DNA from: CAG-791 sp964386925 | GTDB taxonomy: Bacteria > Bacillota > Clostridia > Lachnospirales > Lachnospiraceae | Reading direction: 5' to 3' | Length of the DNA stretch: 35,274 bases | NCBI GenBank assembly: GCA_964386925.1 | Contig: CAYLUU010000011.1 | Coordinates: forward strand, 1-35,274 | Shown: in pieces, positions 16,142-24,026 of the stretch | Numbering within the stretch: position 1 is the stretch's first letter | Layout of the letters: every line of letters starts with the position of its first letter | Position numbers and translations under genes: made by a program | The notes under the pieces: model-generated | The model's database searches: none | The model's input: the letters and a program-made list of their open reading frames with translations, nothing else | Told to the model about the DNA's origin: nothing

Positions 16142-16672
16142 ATGCACATTGGAGAAATCATGACCGCTGACTCGGCGAACGGAGTCGGCATTCGCCTTAC
16201 CATCTTCGTGTCCGGATGTCTGAATCACTGCCCGGGATGTTTTCAGCCGGAGACGTGGAATTTTGAGTATGGCCGCCCATACACGAAGGAGATGGAGGAT
16301 CAGCTCCTGGAAGAGCTCGCCCATCCCTATTACAACGGCCTGACGCTGCTCGGAGGAGATCCGATGGAGCTGGCTAACCAGGAACCGCTGATGGGACTCC
16401 TTCGGCGCATTCATGCGGAGCTTCCGGAGAAGAATATCTGGGCCTATACCGGATATCTCTACGATCAGGATCTGCAGCCGGGCGGCAGACGATACATAGA
16501 AGGGATTACTGACCCGTATCTGGATTTGATTGACATTCTGGTGGATGGACCATTTGTGCAGGAGTTGAAGAAGATCACGCTGAATTTCCGAGGCTCCTCG
16601 AATCAGCGGATCATTGACCTGAAAGAGACACGCAGAACCGGAGAACTGGTATTGAGCTCGCTGAATAATTAG
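16142..16672 (+). CDS. nrdG: Anaerobic ribonucleotide reductase activating protein (radical SAM)
   Basis: A 176-residue radical-SAM activase that uses S-adenosylmethionine and a [4Fe-4S] cluster to make the glycyl radical on NrdD. The cluster-binding motif is CLNHCPGC (C26, C30, C33), the CxxxCxxC spacing of the superfamily. The preceding ANGVGIRLTIFVSGC and the later LLGGDPME (SAM-binding glycine motif) are typical of NrdG. Length is normal. The start MHIGEIMTADSANG aligns with family N-termini, and AAGG lies 9-13 bases upstream. It is separated from nrdD by 260 bases holding a family C repeat and a strong terminator, so it may have its own promoter. Confidence 0.94.
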   Translation: MHIGEIMTADSANGVGIRLTIFVSGCLNHCPGCFQPETWNFEYGRPYTKEMEDQLLEELAHPYYNGLTLLGGDPMELANQEPLMGLLRRIHAELPEKNIWAYTGYLYDQDLQPGGRRYIEGITDPYLDLIDILVDGPFVQELKKITLNFRGSSNQRIIDLKETRRTGELVLSSLNN

Positions 16673-16824
16673 TATCTGTTTAGCACCTGGTGATTTCAAC
16701 GTGAATCGGCCGCTTGCGGACGGATTCATGATTGAAATTGACAGGTGGCCAAGGGGCGTAGCCCCTCTGGCCAGCCACATCGAGGATTTGCAACGCAAAT
16801 TCGAGATGCGGCGCTAAATAGATA
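16673..16824. mobile_element. 152-bp MITE-like element containing family A repeat copy 2
   Basis: The stretch is bounded by TATCTGTTTAGC on the left and GCTAAATAGATA on the right, inverted copies with one mismatch, each ending in TA. Inside, 16675-16748 is a family A repeat in reverse orientation. It is followed by two further small palindromes: GGCCAAGGGGCGTAGCCCCT with CTGGCC, and GGATTTGCAACGCAAATTC. It carries no coding frame. Short size, terminal inverted repeats and a possible TA target duplication fit a non-autonomous miniature element of the IS630/mariner type, but no parent transposase is in the window. Confidence 0.6.
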
Positions 16825-16862
16825 CAATAATTAATTAAAGGGATTTAGAAGGAGAGACGGAT

Positions 16863-18698
16863 TTGAGTAGACTGACGATTCTCACCGAGGATAAGGCGCA
16901 GGTGACCATGGAATCCTTATATAAGGATTTGGAGCGCCGAATTGTTGCCAGCCCGCCGGGGCTGTGTACGATCGACTTGACAAGGTCGTTTATTAAGATG
17001 TGCCTGGCACAGTCCTGCGGCAAATGTGTCCCCTGCCGCATCGGACTTCGCCAGCTGGCAAGGCTGTTCGACGATGTTCTGGACGGTGATGCCGACGCAG
17101 AAACGATGAATGTGATCCGGCTTACGGCAGAAGGCATCTATTATTCTGCCGATTGCGCGATCGGCTATGAGGCGGCAAAGCTCGTTCTCAAGTGTCTTGA
17201 CGGATGCGAGGAGGATTTCCGCTCCCATATTGAGCGGGGATTCTGCAGCTGCACGAGCAATCAGCCGGTGGCATGCGTGAAATCATGTCCGGCCGGGGTG
17301 GATATTCCGGGATACATCGCACTGGTTCATGAGAAACGGTATGCGGATGCGGTTCGACTGATTCGAAGGGACAATCCGCTGCCGACGGTCTGTGCATACA
17401 TCTGTGAGCACCCGTGCGAAAACCGCTGCAAGCGGACGCTGATGGATGCGCCGGTGAACATTCGTGGACTGAAGAAAATGGCAGTCGACCACGCAGGAGA
17501 TGTTCCGGTGCCGGCCCCCGGGACATTCACCGGGAAGAAGGTCGCCATCATCGGCGGTGGCCCCGGGGGTCTTAGTGCAGCGTATTATCTGTCATTGATG
17601 GGGCATCAGGTTACTATTTTCGAGCAGAGAAAACAGCTCGGCGGAATGCTCCGCTACGGGATTCCGAACTACCGTCTCCCCAGGCAGAAGCTGGACGCGG
17701 AGATTGCTGCGATCCTGTCTACCGGAATCGAGGTTCGCAAGGATATCTGTGTCGGGACAGACGTCGCGCTGGAGGACATTACGAAGGAGTATGATGCCGT
17801 CTACATATCCATTGGCGCGCATGCGGACAAGAAGATCGGAATTGAAGGCGAGGATGCGGGAACCGGAGTGACCTCTGCCGTAGAAATGCTCCGTGCAATC
17901 GGCGACGATGAAATGCCGGATTACACCGGAAAGCGTATCGTTGTGATCGGCGGAGGCAATGTTGCGATGGACGTAGCCCGTTCCTCCATTCGTCTCGGTG
18001 CAGAGAAGGTGAGCATCATCTATCGGAGAAGAAAGGCCGATATGACGGCGCTTCCGGATGAAGTAGAGGGCGCAGAGGCGGAAGGCTGTGATGTCATGGA
18101 GCTCATGGCACCGGTGCGGATCGAGAAGAACGCAGAGAATGCCGCCGTCGGTCTGTGGGTTCAACCCCAGATGATCAGCAGGATCAAAGGCGGGAGACCG
18201 TCGCCGCAGACGGCAGCGAAGGAAGAAGTGCTGATCCCCTGTGATCTTATCATCGTGGCAATCGGACAGGGAATTGAATCAGGATATTTTGAAGAGCATG
18301 GCGTGACGGTGCGAAGAGGCGCCATTGAGGCTCTCAACACCAGTGAAATCAAAGAGCACAAGGGAATTTTCGCCGGTGGTGACTGTGTGACCGGTCCTGC
18401 GACGGTAATCCGGGCTATTGCGGCCGGAAAGGTCGCGGCGGCCAACATCGATGAATACCTGGGCTATCATCATGAGATCGTTGCGGACGTAGAGATTCCT
18501 TACGCCGGGTATGAGGACAAGATCCCCTGCGGACGCGTGGAGGTTGCACTCCGGGCTGCGGCAGACAGGAAGAAGGATTTCGAACCGATCGAATATGGAT
18601 TCTCCTGCGAAGAGGCCTGTCAGGAGTCCGGCCGGTGCCTTCGCTGTGATCATTTTGGATTCGGTTCGTTCCGGGGAGGCAGAGAAGAGCAATGGTAA
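16863..18698 (+). CDS. NuoF-tail/GltD-like NAD(P)H oxidoreductase fusion
   Basis: A 611-residue flavoprotein. Residues 1-125 match only the C-terminal iron-sulfur part of NuoF/HydB (SCGKCVPCRIG with C52, C55, C58 and a fourth C98), without the FMN and NADH domain. Residues 130-600 are a GltD/NfnB-like unit: cysteine-rich N-terminus (CVKSCPAGVDIPG, CEHPCENRCK), FAD motif IIGGGPGGLSAAYYL, second Rossmann motif IGGGNVAMD followed by YRRRKADM, and GIFAGGDCVTGP. The YRR signature favours NADPH. A C-terminal CLRCD motif ends the protein. The start is TTG at 16863, placed by AGAAGGAG. Its end overlaps hydA by seven bases, so it very likely passes electrons between NADPH and the hydrogenase. Confidence 0.88.
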   Translation: MSRLTILTEDKAQVTMESLYKDLERRIVASPPGLCTIDLTRSFIKMCLAQSCGKCVPCRIGLRQLARLFDDVLDGDADAETMNVIRLTAEGIYYSADCAIGYEAAKLVLKCLDGCEEDFRSHIERGFCSCTSNQPVACVKSCPAGVDIPGYIALVHEKRYADAVRLIRRDNPLPTVCAYICEHPCENRCKRTLMDAPVNIRGLKKMAVDHAGDVPVPAPGTFTGKKVAIIGGGPGGLSAAYYLSLMGHQVTIFEQRKQLGGMLRYGIPNYRLPRQKLDAEIAAILSTGIEVRKDICVGTDVALEDITKEYDAVYISIGAHADKKIGIEGEDAGTGVTSAVEMLRAIGDDEMPDYTGKRIVVIGGGNVAMDVARSSIRLGAEKVSIIYRRRKADMTALPDEVEGAEAEGCDVMELMAPVRIEKNAENAAVGLWVQPQMISRIKGGRPSPQTAAKEEVLIPCDLIIVAIGQGIESGYFEEHGVTVRRGAIEALNTSEIKEHKGIFAGGDCVTGPATVIRAIAAGKVAAANIDEYLGYHHEIVADVEIPYAGYEDKIPCGRVEVALRAAADRKKDFEPIEYGFSCEEACQESGRCLRCDHFGFGSFRGGREEQW

Positions 18699-20374
18699 AT
18701 TTAACAATTAACGGGATTCCCGTATCGGTCGAAGAGAAAACAACGATTCTGGAGGCGGCCCGGAAAATTGACGTGAACATTCCGACCCTCTGTTATCTCG
18801 AAGACATCAATGAAATCGGCGCCTGTCGTGTATGTGTCGTCGAGGTGGAAGGGACGGATCGGTGTGTTACAGCCTGCAATAACTTCGTAGAAGAGGGCAT
18901 GGTGGTTTATACGAATTCCAGAAAGGTTCGCACCACCCGGAAGACGAATGTTAAGCTCATCCTCTCACAGCATGATTATCAGTGCGGAACCTGTGTCCGC
19001 AGCGGCAACTGCACGCTGCAGTCCCTTGCCAATGAGCTGAACATCTCCAGCATGCCGTACGATTCCATTCTGGAGAAAAACCATTGGGACCGGTCACTTC
19101 CCCTGCTGCGGGATGCCAGCAAATGCATCAAATGCATGCGCTGCGTGCAGGTGTGTGACAACATTCAGGAGATGCACATCTGGGATGTCGTGAACACCGG
19201 TTCCCGCACCACGGTGAATGTTCGTGGGAACAAGAGTCTGAAGGAGACGGCCTGCACGCTGTGCGGACAGTGCGTCAGCAATTGCCCGGTCGGGGCACTC
19301 ACCGAGAGGGATGACGTCGGAAGAGTGCTGGATGCTGTGGAGGATGAGAACATCATCACGGTTGTTCAGATCGCACCTGCGGTGCGCACGGCATGGGGAG
19401 AGAGCTTTGGCGCTTCTCCGGAATTTGCGACCACGGAAAGACTCGCTGCCGGGCTGCGGCGGATTGGATTTGACTATATCTTCGATACTACCTTCGCTGC
19501 AGATATGACCATCATGGAAGAGGGAAGTGAGTTTCTGGAGCGGCTTCCGGAGATTAAGGCGTCCGGAAAGCCGATGTTCACTTCATGCTGCCCGGGGTGG
19601 GTGAGCTTTATCAAAAGCCAGTATCCGGAGATGGCAGACAGGCTCTCTACAGCGAAATCGCCGCAGCAGATGTTCGGCGCTGTTACAAAGTCCTATTATG
19701 CACAGAAGCTGGGCGTAGAGCCGGAACGGATCTTCTGCGTATCTCTGATGCCCTGCATTGCGAAAAAGGACGAATGCACCTGGGACGGAGGCAGGGACGT
19801 GGATGCAGTCCTCACAACCCGCGAGGTGGAGCGCATGCTCAAGGCCTTCTTCATCCGGCCGGAGGATCTGCGGGAGGAGCCGCTGGATGATCCGCTGGGG
19901 CGGGGAACCGGTGCAGGCGTTATCTTCGGTACAACGGGCGGCGTGATGGAGGCAGCGCTTCGAAGCGCGTACTATCTGGTGAAAGGAGAAAATCCGGATC
20001 CGGATGCCTACCAGTCGCTGCGGGGAATGAAGGGCTGGAAGGAAGCTGTGTTTGATCTGAATGGGACGAATATCCGCGTCGCCGCGGCGAGCGGCCTTGG
20101 CAATGCAAGACACCTCATGGAGGCTCTTCGACGCGGCGAAGTGCAATACGACTTCGTTGAAATCATGGCGTGCCCGGGCGGCTGTGTCAACGGCGGCGGG
20201 CAGCCCTACAAGGCAGAGGCAGAGCTGACTGCCGACCGGCAGTGGGTGCTGTATGATCTGGATCACATGAATGTACAGCGTTTCTCGCACGAAAACCCTG
20301 CCGTCATGCAATGCTATGAGGAGTATTTCGGCAAGCCGCTTTCACAGAAGGCACATGAGCTGCTGCATGTGTGA
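18692..20374 (+). CDS. hydA: [FeFe]-hydrogenase, group A
   Basis: A 560-residue cytoplasmic [FeFe]-hydrogenase that interconverts protons and H2. In order: a [2Fe-2S] ferredoxin domain (residues 1-78, GACRVCVVEVEG); a His-Cys3 cluster (HDYQCGTCVRSGNC); two [4Fe-4S] sites (CIKCMRCVQVC, CTLCGQCVSNCP); and the H-cluster domain with all three signatures: TSCCPGW (C300), LMPCIAKKDE (C355) and MACPGGCVNGGGQP (C494, C498). Size and layout match the well-studied clostridial enzyme CpI, and no essential residue is missing. It overlaps the upstream oxidoreductase gene by seven bases. The H-cluster maturases HydE, HydF and HydG are not in the window and must be encoded elsewhere. Confidence 0.97.
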   Translation: MVNLTINGIPVSVEEKTTILEAARKIDVNIPTLCYLEDINEIGACRVCVVEVEGTDRCVTACNNFVEEGMVVYTNSRKVRTTRKTNVKLILSQHDYQCGTCVRSGNCTLQSLANELNISSMPYDSILEKNHWDRSLPLLRDASKCIKCMRCVQVCDNIQEMHIWDVVNTGSRTTVNVRGNKSLKETACTLCGQCVSNCPVGALTERDDVGRVLDAVEDENIITVVQIAPAVRTAWGESFGASPEFATTERLAAGLRRIGFDYIFDTTFAADMTIMEEGSEFLERLPEIKASGKPMFTSCCPGWVSFIKSQYPEMADRLSTAKSPQQMFGAVTKSYYAQKLGVEPERIFCVSLMPCIAKKDECTWDGGRDVDAVLTTREVERMLKAFFIRPEDLREEPLDDPLGRGTGAGVIFGTTGGVMEAALRSAYYLVKGENPDPDAYQSLRGMKGWKEAVFDLNGTNIRVAAASGLGNARHLMEALRRGEVQYDFVEIMACPGGCVNGGGQPYKAEAELTADRQWVLYDLDHMNVQRFSHENPAVMQCYEEYFGKPLSQKAHELLHV

Positions 20375-20381
20375 CGCGCCA

Positions 20382-20460
20382 GTTCCACCTGTCAGTTTCA
20401 ACCGTGAATTCGTCCATGGGGTGTCCGATGCATGTTGAAATCGTCAGCTATGGAACAGAT
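20382..20460 (+). repeat. Intergenic palindromic repeat, family A, copy 3
   Basis: It runs from TTCCACCTGTCAGTTTCAA to GTTGAAATCGTCAGC-TGGAA, with GTGAATTCGTCC and GTGTCCGAT in the centre. The ends TTCCA and TGGAA are inverted. It is the same pattern and direction as the copies at 5386 and 31281, and sits just after hydA. Confidence 0.8.
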
Positions 20461-20512
20461 ACATGTGCGTAATGCTTATATTAATGAATAGTTACAATGA
20501 ATTCAGGAATCT

Positions 20513-22720
20513 ATGCCCCTTACCTTCGATGAATTTCAAACTCAATATCACCTGCGGCTGACATCGCAGCAGCGGGAGGCAGTTATGGCCGTGGACGGCC
20601 CGGTGCTGGTCCTGGCCGTTCCCGGTGCCGGCAAAACAACGGTTCTCGTTGCCAGACTTGGCTATATGCTGCTGTGTGCCGGCATCCGGCCGGAACAGAT
20701 CCTGACCGTAACCTATACGGTGGCTGCAACGAAGGATATGCGCAGGCGCTTTGCAGAGCAGTTCGGAGACGAGCTCGCAGAGCGGCTCGAATTCCGAACG
20801 ATCAACGGAATCTGTGCGAAGATCATTGCAGCCTACGGACGCAGGATCGGGAAGACCGCGTTTACCCTTCAGACGAATGAAGGAGCAATTCTGCAGATTC
20901 TCCGGGAATTCTATATCGAGCTGGTGCACAATTATCCTACGGAATCAGAGCTCATGGATGTGCGCAGCCAGATCAGCTACATCAAGAATATGCAGCTCTC
21001 GGAAGAGGCGCAGCGGGAACTCGATGAGAAAGCGGGTCTTCCACTCTCAGAAATCTGCAGGCGCTACAGCGCCCGGATGCGCTCGCTGGGACAAATGGAC
21101 TATGACGACCAGATGGTCTACGCCAGAACCATTCTGCAGCGCTGCCGGGAACTGACGCATGAGCTGCAGGAACAGTATCGCTACGTCTGCGTGGATGAGG
21201 CACAGGACACCTCCTATATTCAGCATGAGATTCTGCAGATTCTCGCGAAGGGATCTAACGGGGACAATCTGTTCCTGGTCGGGGATGAGGACCAGAGCAT
21301 TTATGGCTTCCGGGCGGCCTTTCCGCAGGCACTGCTGGATTTCGAGCGGCAGCATGCCGGCGCCAGAGTCCTCCTGATGGAGGATAATTTTCGCTCTGAT
21401 GCCTCCATTGTCGAGGCGGCCAATCGACTGATCGCACGCAATAAGAGCAGACACCCAAAGGTGCTGCGTGCCGTGCGTCCCTCCAATACGCAGGTCCGTA
21501 TTCTCCCGGTTGCCCGCAGGCAGAACCAGTACAGCTATCTCTTGAAGGCTGCGGAGAATTGCCGTGTGCAGACTGCCGTGCTCTACCGCAACAACGAGAG
21601 TGCGTTGCCGCTCATTGATCTGTTGGATCGGAATGGACTCCCGTACACGGTACGAAGTGCCGATCTGTCGTTTTTTACCAGTCGTGTGGTGTGCGATATC
21701 GCGAATATCTACCGCTTCCTGCAGAATGAATCGGATACGGAAGCATTTCTGCAGATTTACTACAAGCTGAATCTCTACCTGCCAAAGCAAAGCGCTTATC
21801 GCTGCTGCGAAGCCAGCGCCAAGGATTCCAGACACCGTTCGCCGCTGTGGCATCTGTTGAAGGATCCGGGGACGGAGGACTACGTGAAATCGGCTGTCCG
21901 CAAGCTGATAAAGCATCGCGAGAAAGTGACGGAGGGTTCCGCCGAGACGGCATTGTTCACCATATGCAGCACCATGGGCTACTCGGATTACCTGAAGCGC
22001 ACAGAGAGCGGGCAGGGACGGATGTCAATTCTGGAGATTCTGGCGAGACAGGAGAATTCACTGGAAGAGCTGTTCCGGAGACTGGATTACCTGAAGGAAC
22101 GGATGCAGACACCGCAGGCGCCTGGGGATGCAGCGGAGCAGGCTTCCGATTCTACGAACGGTCTGATCCTCTCTACGATTCATGCGAGCAAGGGCCTGGA
22201 ATATACCAGAGTCTATCTCTTAGACGTTGGGGACGGAACCTTTCCAGCAATGGATCCGCCGGAGCGGGGAGATGCAGCGGCAGCGGCTCTCTATGAAGAG
22301 GAACGGCGCATCTTCTATGTCGGCGTTACGCGTGCGAAGGACTACCTGAACATCTTCACATTGCCGGCCGGGTCGCGCTTTGCGGAGGAGCTGCTGCATG
22401 AGCCGAAGACCAGCCAAGCTAAGCTGAAAATGAACCGGACTTCCACAGGAGAGACAGGAGGAATGGGAAAGGCAGGCCGGCAACGGGAAGGACGTCAGAC
22501 CGAAAAGGAGAAAGAGGCAAAGAGGCAAAAGGAAGAGGAGAATCTGAAGACTTTTCGGGAAACGGCACAGAAAACAACGCCCGTTATCCATAAGGTTTAC
22601 GGACCGGGCGTTGTTCAGAATATGACGGATAAGCGGGTACGCGTCCTGTTCGCCACCGGCGATGAGAGGTCCTTTGACCTTCGCATCGTGGTGGGGAAGG
22701 GAATACTGCGGCTGGAATAA
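20513..22720 (+). CDS. UvrD/PcrA-like superfamily 1 ATP-dependent DNA helicase
   Basis: A 735-residue SF1A helicase that would unwind DNA 3' to 5' during repair or replication restart. The motifs occur in order: Q motif LTSQQREAV; Walker A AVPGAGKTT (K41); TYTVAATKDMRRR; Walker B VDEAQDT (D228, E229); VGDEDQSIYGFR; LMEDNFRSD; STIHASKGLEYTRVYL; and RRIFYVGVTRAKDYL. Residues 640-690 form a Lys/Glu-rich linker, and the last 45 residues (VYGPGVVQNM...) look like the small Tudor-like domain at the PcrA C-terminus. Compared with PcrA the middle 2B region appears shortened, so this is probably a paralogue rather than the housekeeping enzyme. AGGA lies six bases before the ATG. Confidence 0.9.
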   Translation: MPLTFDEFQTQYHLRLTSQQREAVMAVDGPVLVLAVPGAGKTTVLVARLGYMLLCAGIRPEQILTVTYTVAATKDMRRRFAEQFGDELAERLEFRTINGICAKIIAAYGRRIGKTAFTLQTNEGAILQILREFYIELVHNYPTESELMDVRSQISYIKNMQLSEEAQRELDEKAGLPLSEICRRYSARMRSLGQMDYDDQMVYARTILQRCRELTHELQEQYRYVCVDEAQDTSYIQHEILQILAKGSNGDNLFLVGDEDQSIYGFRAAFPQALLDFERQHAGARVLLMEDNFRSDASIVEAANRLIARNKSRHPKVLRAVRPSNTQVRILPVARRQNQYSYLLKAAENCRVQTAVLYRNNESALPLIDLLDRNGLPYTVRSADLSFFTSRVVCDIANIYRFLQNESDTEAFLQIYYKLNLYLPKQSAYRCCEASAKDSRHRSPLWHLLKDPGTEDYVKSAVRKLIKHREKVTEGSAETALFTICSTMGYSDYLKRTESGQGRMSILEILARQENSLEELFRRLDYLKERMQTPQAPGDAAEQASDSTNGLILSTIHASKGLEYTRVYLLDVGDGTFPAMDPPERGDAAAAALYEEERRIFYVGVTRAKDYLNIFTLPAGSRFAEELLHEPKTSQAKLKMNRTSTGETGGMGKAGRQREGRQTEKEKEAKRQKEEENLKTFRETAQKTTPVIHKVYGPGVVQNMTDKRVRVLFATGDERSFDLRIVVGKGILRLE

Positions 22721-22801
22721 AGCAGCAAATTCTCTTGTGAATTTGCGTGATCCATCGGAGGCTGCTAAGGAAATGAAAGTGGCTGGCGGATCGTAATGAA
22801 G

Positions 22802-22858
22802 TGCTCATATATTATCCAAATATTGCTTTTTTACGGTATTCTGGATAATATATGAGCA
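22802..22858 (+). promoter_or_regulatory. Perfect 17-bp inverted repeat over the start of a HipB-like gene
   Basis: Arms 22802-22818 and 22842-22858 are exact inverted copies containing TTATCCA and TGGATAA, separated by 23 AT-rich bases. The right arm covers the start codon of the regulator at 22852. TATCC/GGATA are the half-sites known for HipB operators, although there the spacing is 8 bases. This is most simply an autoregulatory operator. TTGCTT (22823) and GATAAT (22844) could be promoter boxes, but with 15-base spacing and very close to the ATG. Confidence 0.8.
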
Positions 22859-23139
22859 TGATTATATTAGGGCGAAAAACTGCAACAGAACTGAATATGG
22901 AACTTGCACACAGGGTTGCGAAGATCAGGAAGCGCAGAAAACTGTCCCAGTCGGCACTGGCTGCAAAGGCAGGCGTGAGCTTCGGTTCTCTGAAGCGCTT
23001 CGAGCAGACCGGCGATATTTCACTGCAGTCTCTGACGAAGCTTGCAATTGCTCTGGATATTGACGATGAGCTTGATCAGCTATTCACACAGGTTCCGTTC
23101 AACTCCATCGAAGAGGTTCTGGAGGAGCAGAAAAATTGA
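22852..23139 (+). CDS. HipB-like XRE-family regulator, partner toxin absent
   Basis: A 95-residue protein with a single helix-turn-helix of the Cro/C1 type (about residues 20-75: KIRKRRKLSQSALAAKAGVS, then a recognition helix with SLKRFEQTG and LTKLAIALDID). The short tail QLFTQVPFNSIEEVLEEQ is the kind found in HipB-like antitoxins, which repress their own operon and neutralise a HipA kinase encoded directly downstream. Here no HipA-like gene follows: the next 150 bases have no recognisable frame and then comes a hydrolase. The protein may be an orphan antitoxin or a plain regulator. The start codon lies inside a perfect inverted repeat and the ribosome site is weak; ATG at 22858 is an alternative start. 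Confidence 0.82.
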   Translation: MSMIILGRKTATELNMELAHRVAKIRKRRKLSQSALAAKAGVSFGSLKRFEQTGDISLQSLTKLAIALDIDDELDQLFTQVPFNSIEEVLEEQKN

Positions 23140-23290
23140 CAAAATGATGCGTCTGAAGTTCAGGAGATTGTGCAGACGGAACTGGGAAAGTATCTGTTAT
23201 AAAGTGGGAATCTTGAGAGTAAGCTCTCATCGGAGTTTGGAACCTTTTGAACCCGGTATCATATTGTGTGATTTTGGTGAGGTGATTCAA

Positions 23291-23818
23291 ATGCAGGATA
23301 TTCTGGTGGTTGTTGATATGCAGAACGATTTTATCGACGGAGCACTGGGGACGCCGGAGGCTGTCGACATTGTTCCGGCAGTTAAGTGCAGAATCGAGAA
23401 TTTCGAAGGAAAGGTGTTCTATACGCGGGATACGCATGGCGAGAATTATATGGAAACTCAGGAGGGGAGGAACCTTCCTGTTCCGCATTGCATACAGGGG
23501 ACCGAAGGCTGGGAAATTCGTCCGGAGCTGGACGTGCTGCGGAGGACACCGGCAATCGATAAGCCTACCTTCGGGTCGACGGAGCTGGGCAGAATTCTGG
23601 TGGAGGAGAATGAGAAAGATCCGATTGGCAGTATTACCTTTGTGGGATTATGTACGGACATTTGCGTGATCTCTAATGCGATGTTAGTAAAGGCATTCCT
23701 GCCGGAAGTGCCGATCGTCGTGGACGCTGCGTGCTGCGCCGGAGTAACACCAAAGTCACATCGGAACGCACTTGCCGCCATGAAAGCCTGCCAGATTCGA
23801 ATTGAACATGAAGAATAA
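23291..23818 (+). CDS. Nicotinamidase/isochorismatase-like cysteine hydrolase
   Basis: A 175-residue hydrolase of the isochorismatase superfamily. The catalytic triad is visible: D9 in VVDMQNDF, K91 in DKPTFGST and C125 in GLCTDICV. D47 and H49 in RDTHGENY, with H66, sit where nicotinamidases bind a metal, so hydrolysis of nicotinamide to nicotinate (NAD salvage) is the likeliest reaction, but related amidases cannot be excluded. The frame is open back through the preceding gene; ATG 23291 is chosen because the protein then begins with the family's first strand and GAGGTG precedes it. A terminator follows at once, so it ends its transcript. Confidence 0.9.
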   Translation: MQDILVVVDMQNDFIDGALGTPEAVDIVPAVKCRIENFEGKVFYTRDTHGENYMETQEGRNLPVPHCIQGTEGWEIRPELDVLRRTPAIDKPTFGSTELGRILVEENEKDPIGSITFVGLCTDICVISNAMLVKAFLPEVPIVVDAACCAGVTPKSHRNALAAMKACQIRIEHEE

Positions 23819-23862
23819 AAAGAGGGAGTCCCTATTCTGAAAAGAGTAGGGGCTCTTTTATT
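23817..23862 (+). terminator. Rho-independent terminator after the hydrolase gene
   Basis: AAAAGAGGGAGTCCCTATTC pairs with GAGTAGGGGCTCTTTT with a small bulge, closing a short loop and ending in CTCTTTTATT. It starts at the stop codon. Confidence 0.85.
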
Positions 23863-23977
23863 ATGAGGATTATATGCCCAATTCGCGTTATGGGAAGGAA
23901 TTTGGTATAGTATAGGGATTAGAGTTTGCTCTGAATCGTTGCGAGTTTGGGTACAGAATATTTATAGCAAAGCGTTA

Positions 23978-24005
23978 GGAAAGCACTGATTTCATCAGTG
24001 TTTCC
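23978..24005 (+). repeat. GGAAA-CACTGAT palindrome before the glycan cluster
   Basis: GGAAAGCACTGAT and ATCAGTGTTTCC form a hairpin with one unpaired base, similar in sequence and shape to the GGGAAACGCTGATTAAAGCGTTTCCC-type hairpin at 4745-4770 (given here only by its pattern of arms). It lies 21 bases before the first gene of the cluster and may be a small dispersed repeat. Confidence 0.5.
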
Positions 24006-24026
24006 ATAAGATAATCGGGAATAGAC

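Noticed and set aside
15886..16170. A 94-codon plus-strand frame between nrdD and nrdG
   Set aside because: It runs through a family C repeat and the terminator stem, has no ribosome site and has no recognisable motif.
22802..22858. Invertible promoter (phase variation) at the perfect 17-bp inverted repeat
   Set aside because: The segment between the arms is only 23 bases, too short for known invertases, and no recombinase gene is close. An operator is the simpler reading.
23144..23290. In-frame extension of the nicotinamidase-like gene back to ATG 23144 or further
   Set aside because: The extra residues (MMRLKFRRLCRRNWES...) do not resemble the family, which begins right at the VVVDMQNDF strand, and a good GAGGTG site precedes ATG 23291.
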